Assembly: GCA_028564705.1 (NCBI GenBank)
Contig: JAPXFQ010000351.1
Location: 3,162,001-3,226,000 of the forward strand
DNA from: Apricaphanius iberus
Lineage: Eukaryota; Chordata; Actinopteri; Cyprinodontiformes; Aphaniidae
Length of the DNA: 64,000 nt
Direction of reading: 5' to 3'
The notes below the pieces were generated by a model. That model was not told where the DNA came from. It was given only the letters and a program-made list of their open reading frames with translations, and did not search any database. This document shows, one piece after another, positions 57,629 to 64,000 of this stretch (the stretch's first letter is position 1; each line of letters starts with the position of its first letter). The position numbers were made by a program, and so were the translations under genes.

Positions 57629-58275
57629 TCAGCCTCCCTTTTTTTCATCATCAGAACTGACACTATAGATAAGCTGTCTCTCGCAGATTGCTTTCACTAC
57701 AGACTGATCGACTGTATTAATGTAATTCGGATCTGAGAGGTGATGTTGAATGAACTGTTGTATGCATTCTCTTACTTTTTTTGACTTCAGATCGTCTGCT
57801 AGCATCCCATGAGGCCAGCGGGATAATCCATCCGCATGTCCATTCTGCCTCCCTGGACGATAGAGTAGTTTAAAGGGGAATGTGGACAGAGCTGCCAGCC
57901 ACCTATAGCTGGTCACGTCAAGCTTGGCTGAGGTCAGGATGTAAATCAGCAGATTGCTATCCGTTACAACGGTGAAGTGGTTGTCGTACAGATAGTCACT
58001 GAACTTCTCCGTAACTGACCACTTGAGTGCTAAAAACTCTAGCTTGTGCGCTGGATAGCGGCTCTCGCTTCGTGACAGTCCTCTACTGGCATAGCTTATG
58101 ACTCTGAGTTGGCCGTCTTGCTCCTGATATAGCACAGCACCGAGCCCGGTGGTACTGGCGTCGGTGTGTAGTATATAAGGTTTCAGGGGATTGGCAACGT
58201 CTAGTACAGGGGCTGTGGTGAGGCTCTGGATGACTGCCTCGAAGGCTTGCTGGCCGGCTGGCGTCTAGCGCTCTC
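57629..58275 (-). pseudogene. RT tail and RNase H of the gypsy-type element
   Basis: On the minus strand, remnants of the RT connection (EPKEPFGER, stop, TPAGQQAFEAVIQSL) lead into RNase H. The expected catalytic positions are visible: HTDAS (first Asp), HKLEFLALKW (Glu), VVTDSNLLIY (Asp) and GHADGLSRW (last Asp). The RNase H frame itself stays open to 57629. Upstream, the protease and the RT fingers and palm (no YxDD box) are missing. Confidence 0.85.
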
Positions 58276-58533
58276 CAAAGGGTTCTTTTGGTTCATGGTA
58301 TCGCTCTTTTTTCTGTCTTATGTCTGTTTGGGGAGTCAAATTGGTTGGACCTGCTTTGAATGCTGTAGGCTGGAACATGTTTGGGCTTCGACATTTGCTG
58401 AATGTGTGATGTCTTTGTTGACTTCAGCGGGGGGTTTGTCTTCATTGCTTAAGTCTTTGGGACGTTGTTGACTCTCCTCAGCCCCCGTTTGTCCCACAAC
58501 AGGAGCTGTTAATTGTTTAAAGGTAAGTTTGAG
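58276..58533 (-). other. Deletion junction between Gag and the Pol remnant
   Basis: The minus strand continues open past Gag (QLTAPVVGQTGAEESQQ and onward) for about 60 codons to a stop, then reaches the RT-tail segment. The roughly 1-1.5 kb that normally encodes protease and RT (inference from family size) is absent. Confidence 0.6.
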
Positions 58534-59883
58534 TCATTTTGTGCTTCCCACTGGTGCTGCTTTTTCTACAACTGCTTCCTTTTTTTCTGCCACTAGATTG
58601 GGGTTTGCAGGGTCAGTGCGGCAGGGGACGACTTGCACGTTTTCACCACAATTAAAACAGTAACAGCGCTTGGGTTTGTAATTCTGTTTCTTTTTGGTTT
58701 GTCTTTGTATGACTGTATCATTTGGATTCGAAATCCTGTTCTGTTGCTTCCCTGCAGATCCCTTGTTGCTAGCCCCTTTTGTATTTTTCTGGGACACGAA
58801 TGTAGTTAGTTGGCTCTGCAGACTTGCCACTTGTTTTTTCAAATTTCACTTGTGCTACTCTCATTTTTCTCTTCTGGTACACAACCATATGCACCCTGGA
58901 ACTGCACCTGGGCTCTCTGCTTTGCGATACCAATATGTTTTTTCATGCGACTGGATATTGTTTGCCATCTATCTTCTTCGGAGCGTATCATTAGCAAGAG
59001 ATCAGAGAATTTGGGCGGGCTGCTCCTCTTTTGCTCCAGTTGTAAAACACTTAGCAAGGTGTTGTCCCAACATCCCCTGCAGAACTGCTTGATAAGATGC
59101 TTGTTCACTTCTTCACGTGTAACTCCACCACCCTTTGTAGCTCGGTTTAAGGCTAACTGAAGCTGATGAAGGTAAATGGATGATTTCTCACATGGGTCTT
59201 GGAAGGTGTTCAGAAATTGAGCAAAAAGCTCCTCACCATCCTCCACAGAACCGAAGGCTGAGTCTAGGAGCTGTAGATAGGCTGCAGGCGGTGATTCGGG
59301 CTGTAAGCCTTTAACTACATCAGTCGCTGGTGGGAGCAAGCTTTCATGGATCTTTCTGGATATTTGCAGAGGAGTCATGTTAGGATCGTTTTGGAGCAGC
59401 TCAATTTGTGTGCGCGATGTTTCATAATCAGTTTCTTGATTAGGTCTAGGAGTCTTGCCTGAGAATGAGCGTAGTCTCACCTGGGATTGCATGTGTGGAA
59501 CAGAGTCCTGCCTTCGTACAATATGCTCCACCACTACCCTCTGGGCGTCAGGTGGGTTCAAATCACTTACTGAAAGAGACTGTGCCCTCTTTCCATTGGT
59601 GAGGGGGATATGGCCGGCGGCATCGTTGCTGCTTGGTGGAAATATCTGAAAATAAGGTGTGTGACAGTTGCTCTTTATGAACAGGTGGGAGCAAAGTAGT
59701 GGTCTCAACATGCGTGAGAGAGGGTTTTCCAACTGTGGGTTGCATAGCTTCAACATCTTCCCCAATCTGATACATAATTTCTTTCAACACCTCACTATAA
59801 TCTTTGCCACTTATCTTAGCTAGTTGTTTGAGCTCAGCTAAGTATGTCTTAGTAACACTACTTCCAACCTTGGTAGCATACAT
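58534..59883 (-). pseudogene. PNMA-like Gag of the gypsy-type element, frameshifted
   Basis: Three overlapping minus frames cover an N-terminal part (59563-59883, MYATKVGSSVTKTYLAELKQ), the capsid (58839-59765: LRSFSGKTPRPNQETDYETS, LLPPATDVVKGLQPESPPAA, LIKQFCRGCWDNTLL) and the nucleocapsid end (58534-58842). The capsid segment resembles the PNMA family and its gypsy-type relatives (R-x-FSG-x-xP, the later FC.GCWD block). The zinc knuckle reads CFNC then 8 residues then C, with the usual His absent (Gln in its place) and one residue lost. Two frameshifts (about 59650 and 58840) make it non-functional. Confidence 0.8.
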
Positions 59884-60207
59884 ACTACTGAGTGTCGTAA
59901 CTTCATAGACAACAGTGGGATCACCTCGTGCTACGCACGTGTATGGTAAATGAGGTTCTAAACCTTCGAAGCCTGAACCACTGAATATTCAACAATCAGG
60001 TTTTGAAAGAACTCAGACTGCGAATCATTAACAAAAATGATTCTCTCAATTTTACTATAGTTTTTTTTAAAAATCAGTTACTTGTTCATCTTGTTTAGTT
60101 GCCAGAGTTAACCCACTGACAATAACTGCGTTTGGAATTTTGACCCCAGACTTTTGTAAGAAATCCATACTGCCCATAACCTCAATATTGATGCTCAAAA
60201 CAAATGG

Positions 60208-60225
60208 CTCCTGGCTGGGTCGCCA
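60208..60225 (-). promoter_or_regulatory. Primer-binding site, probably for tRNA-Arg
   Basis: On the element's sense strand, 4 bases (gaag) after the 5' LTR comes tggcgacccagccaggag. Its complement ctcctggctgggtcgcca ends in the CCA of a tRNA and matches my recollection of the vertebrate tRNA-Arg(ACG) 3' end at 17 of 18 positions. Confidence 0.7.
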
Positions 60226-60229
60226 CTTC

Positions 60230-60991
60230 TGTAACCTTACAAGAGATGTGAAAGTGTATTACAGTATAATAAAGAATTGTAGTAATTATAAGACCTGGAC
60301 CATGATCAGAAGACACTAAATCCGAGAGGAGCCACCGTACTGAACAACAATAATGAGGCAGACACAAGAGTAACAGTTGAGTAACCACTCTTATCATAAG
60401 TTGTTGTTTGTTTTTCTTTACAGTGAACAAGGTAATTCGCCTGGTTTGTACAGGATACCCAGTAACAAGCAAACTTGCTAGGAAAAATAGGGGGGGAAAA
60501 AAGTAGTGTGCACACCAAAAAAAATTGTCCGTTGGGGCCCGTTGTGACGTCTTTGTAAGTTCACCTGATTCCATGGTTTCTTGCTGTGCAAAGTAATTGT
60601 ATAATGTGTGTGAATGTGTATGTACGTGGATATCTCCACAGTCCTGGTCTCTCCTCAGGGTAGTAAGCTCGCCATCCGTATCAACAGGAAGTTGGTCCTG
60701 GTTTTTCCGCTTTCGTTTTTTCCTCTTCTTCTTAGCATGCGGCTTTCCTCGCTTCTCTAGATGAAAACCGAAAAGAACTGGGACGAGCAACACTGTTTCC
60801 CTCCAAGCCGACGGACAAATATCGCCTGTGCAGCCTCTGATTAGGCGATGTGAAGGCACCCCCACGTGGGACCACACAGCTGAGTGGTGCATTCAAATGC
60901 AGTAGGACAAACACTTTGCCGATGCAGAACAAATAAAATGAATAAAGTGAACTGTCTCTCTCGTTTTCCTTTCTTTCTAAACCTGGTTACA
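60230..60991 (-). repeat. 5' LTR of the gypsy-type element (762 bp)
   Basis: Matches the 3' LTR with the same terminal hexamers but is about 190 bp shorter, mostly from one deletion near 60695. It carries the segment acaaatatcgcctgtgcagc, absent from the other LTR. The 236-codon minus frame at 60182-60892 is an LTR shadow, not a gene. Confidence 0.9.
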
Positions 60992-61084
60992 CCGGTCATA
61001 ATCCAAAATTGTCTCCTTCTCTCCTACTGATCCCTTTATCAGATCTTGATATAATGTAAATGGACAATAATACATTACATGCAC

Positions 61085-61260
61085 AGTAGAGGGTGACACG
61101 GGAATCAATTGTCGCTCCCCACCCGATCCCAAAAAAATACTCCCGTCACGTCCCGATCATGTGACAGCCCCCCCAAAAAAATTATGTCCCGAAAAAATCC
61201 AGAGGGAAAGACTCCCGTCCTGACCCGAATCCCGTAGATTAGTAATTTACCTCGTATGGC
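61085..61260. repeat. Dispersed repeat scrap (gggtgacacgggaatcaatt type)
   Basis: The start gggtgacacgggaatcaatt followed by gtcgctccccacccgatccc and repeated gtcccga motifs is a fish interspersed sequence that I recall without a firm class. No ends defined. Confidence 0.4.
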
Positions 61261-61788
61261 GCTCGCTCCCCCACCCCCACCCCCCTTTAAACCATAGGCT
61301 AGCACAGTATCAAAGATCATCTATTTAGCTTTATCTGCCATCTTTAACCATATCCTGCAATCTTGTTTGGCTACCTTACCACGTCATGAATGGACTCGAC
61401 TCATCTAACTACCAAACTATTAATGCTGCCTTCGAGAGCCCATCCAAACGAGTGGGACGTGGGACTTCTCCTACCTGAAATGTACTAGCTCCCACTACTA
61501 AGCGTTCGAGTCAATTGAAGTGGAATGTAAATAGAAAACATGGACGACCGCTGCGCTAAACAGATAGTCGCTTTGTTTAGGAAGACGCATGCTAACAGAT
61601 AACGACATTCACACCATAGTATGAAAAACAAGTTGTGTTAAAATTACAGTGTCTAAAACAACACTAGAAGCAGAGAAGTACAGTTTATAGCCTATTCGTT
61701 CAAGTTTTATCTCTCACAACGTGAGACTGTCAGTGTTAGATTTGAAAATTGTTACCGTCTCCTGAAAAAGAAGTCAGTTTTTGATTTC

Positions 61789-62440
61789 AATTAAATTAGG
61801 TTTATTGACATAGCGCCAATGACAAGTCATCCCCAGGGACTTTACAAGAAAAGTAATTTCAGTTCAGTCATCTATATGATGCCTCTTCTTCTTAGCAACA
61901 CACTTCTTCACACCAGACAATTTAAACAAAGCTACATATTACTGAAAACAACAGAGAAAAGGAAAAGAAATAAAACATTTTAGTTTTATTATTTCCACTA
62001 CTACATATACATTCCATTTAATCCTTTGGTTATTTTTTTCAATCTATTTAAAAAGTTTTCCTTCCAAGGAAACCTAGCAGATGGCATCAAGTCTTTGACT
62101 TGCAGTATTCATTCCCAGACAGACATGCAGCAACAGTTGACAGTCACCTGTTTTCTGTAGTTGACTTCACAGTAATCCCTCATACTGAGCAAGAATGTAG
62201 GGACAATGGAGAAGAAAAAACTCCCCTTTAACAGAAAGAAAACTCCAGCCGAACTGAAGCAGAACTTCGCCATCTGCCATGACCGACTGGGGTTTGAGAA
62301 GAGAGTGCAGTAACAGAACAGAAAAAAATGTGCAAGAGTACTTTCTATGTTAAAGAAAGTTAAAAGTTGATAACAGGACATGGAGAACGTTTACTGGGAG
62401 TATCATGTCAGCCGATCCCCCCCCTCCAATAAGGGATCAC
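61789..62440 (-). repeat. L2-like LINE 3' end, second copy
   Basis: It shares with 7875-8250 the tail (ggtttattgacatagcgcca) and the blocks aatccctcatactgagcaag, aaaactcccctttaacagaa and catctgccatgaccgactgg. Only untranslated 3' sequence is present; the RT part is absent. The minus frame at 62109-62381 is a shadow. It ends about 120 bp before the last homeodomain exon. Confidence 0.75.
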
Positions 62441-62560
62441 AGCTCAGCAAAATGCCGGACCAGTTGTAGCTTCTACTTTTCTCCTAAGTAATTAGTTTGA
62501 AGTTCTTTGCAATCCAGGTTTATCTTCATTGCCTCTCCATGTTTTTTTGTTTTTTTTAAG

Positions 62561-62739
62561 GTTCATCAATGCCCGTCGCCGTATTCTTCAGCCCATGTTG
62601 GATGCCAGTAATCCAGATCCAGCTCCTAAAGCAAAGAAAATGAAGTCCCAGCACCGCCCCACACAGCGCTTCTGGCCAGACTCTATTGTTGCTGGAGTAC
62701 TACAGACGCACAGATCTCAAACAGTGAACAACTCAGAAA
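62561..62739 (+). CDS. pknox2: pknox2 exon: recognition helix WFINARRR and proximal C-tail
   Basis: The first base finishes the Trp codon, giving W-FINARRRILQPMLDASNP. It has the full helix-3 recognition motif with the TALE Ile and the invariant Asn and Arg residues that contact the major groove. It then reads DPAPKAKKMKSQHRPTQRFW and PDSIVAGVLQ, followed by THRSQTVNNSE. DASNPDPAPKAKK and HRPTQRFWP are PREP2-like. A ttttttaag acceptor precedes it. The 3' end is set at a gtaggc donor (phase 1), which is weaker than the others; a gtgaac donor 16 bp earlier is a possible alternative. The acidic Asp/Glu tract expected later in the PKNOX2 tail is not seen before the window ends. Confidence 0.9.
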
Positions 62740-63901
62740 GTAGGCAAATAAACACACTGATCAAAGCACACAAATACACTGACCACATTTCATGCCATCA
62801 ATGAAGCCTGTCTAGATATTTTTCATGATTTTGTGTTTTATGGCTTCAAAGTTATTTAAATGTTCCTGTGAATAAAATTGGAAATCCTGACTGATGAACA
62901 AACCTGTCCTCTAGATCCTGAAAGTGATTACAGTTTGTTAGATTGTGTTTCTCTCTTTGCCTTTGGAGAACTGTCTGCTGGTTCTCAGTGGGCTAAGATC
63001 AAGGAGTTTCTTAGATATTTGAGAATATACTTTTTTTTGCAACCCTTACTCTTACAATGCCACTGTCCAAAGGTTTTCCCTTTATTAAGTGTGCAGTTTT
63101 ACTCACACTAATTTGTTGCTAATGTTGAGTAAGGTGGCAGCTCAATTATGATGTGCACTCCTCTGATAGAGATCTTCTTAGTGTTGTTTGGACACTGTTA
63201 GACACCCTTAAGACTTATTCGCTGATGCTAAAATGTTCTTACATCTGCAACATTTTCAGCTTTCCGTTTTCCTACATGACACACAGTTGCCGCAAGCCTT
63301 CTGTTTGTTAAGGTACACTAGCCTGCATGTTTCAGGTGTTTCCCAGCTTCTGCACATCTGATTTCAAGAGTGGCTGAATCATCTAAGGTAGTGGTGTTAA
63401 TCCAGGAACAGATCTAAAACATACAGAGCAGTGTGCCTGGAGGACCAGGGTTGGGAAATACCTCTTTAAAGAAAATTATGCACGATAATAGTGATTTAAT
63501 TTACATGTAGGAGCCAGTGTGCTGACTATCTAAATAGAATGATTTCAGCTAAACTCATTTAGAGTTTCATAAGATAAAAGAACCCAGAGAGTGTTCAGAA
63601 AAATCATTTTTCTTCCACATTTGTGTCTAGATGTGTCTAGATATCTAGATGTAGAACTTGTGTATATTTAAACTAACCACTAGATGGCAATATTGACTGT
63701 TTTGTGAGCTGTGTGAATTTATTTCTGGGCCAAAGATTATCTTCCTTTAAAAAAAAAAAGAAGTTTCCCTCAGGAATTAACAGAGCATGTTTTTAGAACT
63801 AGTTGGAAGTCTCTAGAGAGCAACTCGACAAAGACAAAGGAACTGTCCCCAGAGTACATTATGGATTTAAACTGCCTGTAATTTATTCTCTGTTATCTCA
63901 G
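62740..63901 (+). other. Sequence after the last firm pknox2 exon, probably intron
   Basis: The stretch has no repeat that I recognise. An alternative acceptor (ctctag, ending 62914) opens a phase-1-compatible frame (PESDYSLLDCVSLFAFGELS), but no conserved PKNOX tail motif follows. The ORF at 62878-63111 includes it. Confidence 0.5.
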
Positions 63902-64000
63902 CACCAGAGGTGATGGAGGTAAAAACTGAACCATGCAAGGAAGCAAACTATCTCCCTATTAGTACCATTCCTGACCTATCTGGTTTGCAACTCATTAGGA
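63902..64000 (+). CDS. Possible next pknox2 exon or alternative C-terminus, open to the window edge
   Basis: A pyrimidine-rich tract and ctcag acceptor end at 63901. Joined in phase 1 to the preceding exon, the sequence stays open for 33 codons to the last base: PEVMEVKTEPCKEANYLPIS and onwards. The VKTE motif matches a sumoylation consensus. I do not recognise this peptide, and it lacks the LQSLSSD-type motif expected next in PKNOX proteins. It could be an alternative exon, an exon of a lineage-specific tail, or chance; about 33 open codons in one chosen frame is not decisive. Confidence 0.25.

Larger units (their letters stand above)
54470..60991 (-). mobile_element. Ty3/gypsy-type LTR retrotransposon with PNMA-like Gag, defective
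   Basis: On the minus strand the order is 5' LTR (60230-60991), primer-binding site, Gag, a pol remnant (RNase H, integrase), a pol C-terminal extension, polypurine tract and 3' LTR (54470-55418). RNase H before integrase places it in Ty3/gypsy. The LTRs begin TGTAAC and end GTTACA. Protease and most of the reverse transcriptase are missing between about 58.5 and 58.3 kb. At least one nonsense codon and frameshifts interrupt the rest, so it cannot be autonomous. Flanks ctgg (left) and ccgg (right) differ by one base, perhaps a decayed 4-bp target duplication. It lies antisense to pknox2, inside an intron. Confidence 0.9.
53967..62560 (+). other. pknox2 intron (8.6 kb) within the recognition helix
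   Basis: Phase-2 intron (donor gtaagc, acceptor ttttaag) dividing the Trp codon of WFINARRR. It contains the antisense LTR retrotransposon (54470-60991), a repeat scrap at 61085-61260 and an L2-like 3' end (61789-62440). In 61265-61785 I see no gene. Confidence 0.9.

Noticed and set aside
60182..60892. 236-codon minus frame as a gene
   Set aside because: It lies in the 5' LTR and is repeated, broken, in the 3' LTR (54458-54811, 55138-55359).
1..64000. CRISPR arrays, bacterial operons, ribosome binding sites or rRNA genes
   Set aside because: None seen; spliced exons and vertebrate transposons show this is nuclear animal DNA.

Overview
This is vertebrate nuclear DNA, almost certainly from a ray-finned (teleost) fish. 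It is AT-rich and intron-dominated, with no operons or bacterial features. It is crowded with teleost-type transposable elements: L2-like and Rex1 LINEs, Tc1-like elements, hAT and TTAA-type elements, a tRNA-derived SINE, and a Ty3/gypsy element with a PNMA-like Gag. The species cannot be named from the sequence.

The only convincing host gene is on the + strand from about 37.8 kb to the right edge. Seven coding exons (37807-37978, 41767-41952, 42101-42236, 48355-48452, 53535-53654, 53890-53966, 62561-62739) join in phase and encode a PREP/PKNOX-type TALE homeodomain protein. They carry the MEIS/PREP N-terminal (PBX-interaction) region, a glycine/glutamine-rich linker, the complete TALE homeodomain and the start of the C-terminal tail. 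Several stretches fit PKNOX2 (PREP2) better than PKNOX1. The upstream exons with the initiator Met and the acidic C-terminal exon were not found. The first must lie upstream (in the window unrecognised, or outside it) and the second probably lies beyond 64 kb.

Layout. 0-37 kb (upstream or 5' intron sequence, no recognised gene): endonuclease scrap of an L2-like LINE (about 1-325), GC-rich retroposed repeat copy A (4.08-6.1 kb), a dead Tc1-like transposase (6.36-7.2 kb), an L2-like LINE (7.9-10 kb), a second L2-like scrap (12.2-13.1 kb), a Tc1-like relic (13.6-14.7 kb), a hAT-like element with 8-bp target duplication (14.84-16.11 kb), a set of diverged tandem repeats (16.1-18.8 kb), a tRNA-derived SINE (19.1 kb), several inverted-repeat elements (22.4, 26.3, 28.8-30.5 and 32.2-33.2 kb), two THAP-like zinc-finger relics (29.3 and 34.7-35.0 kb), and GC-rich repeat copy B with a perfect 14-bp target duplication (35.34-36.64 kb). 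A pair of head-to-head 50-bp tandem arrays (37.05-37.66 kb) ends about 150 bp before the first recognised pknox2 exon.

37-64 kb (gene body): the introns hold a TTAA-flanked MITE, a decayed Tc1-like element, a 2.9-kb inverted-repeat element split by a Rex1 LINE, another Tc1 relic, an RTE-like scrap and, in the 8.6-kb intron that splits the homeodomain, a 6.5-kb gypsy-type LTR retrotransposon in antisense orientation. That element keeps LTRs, primer-binding site, polypurine tract, Gag, RNase H and integrase segments, but lacks protease and most of the reverse transcriptase and carries stops and frameshifts. A second copy of the L2-like 3' end lies just before the last homeodomain exon. The best candidates for novelty are mobile-element structures rather than a new multi-gene system.
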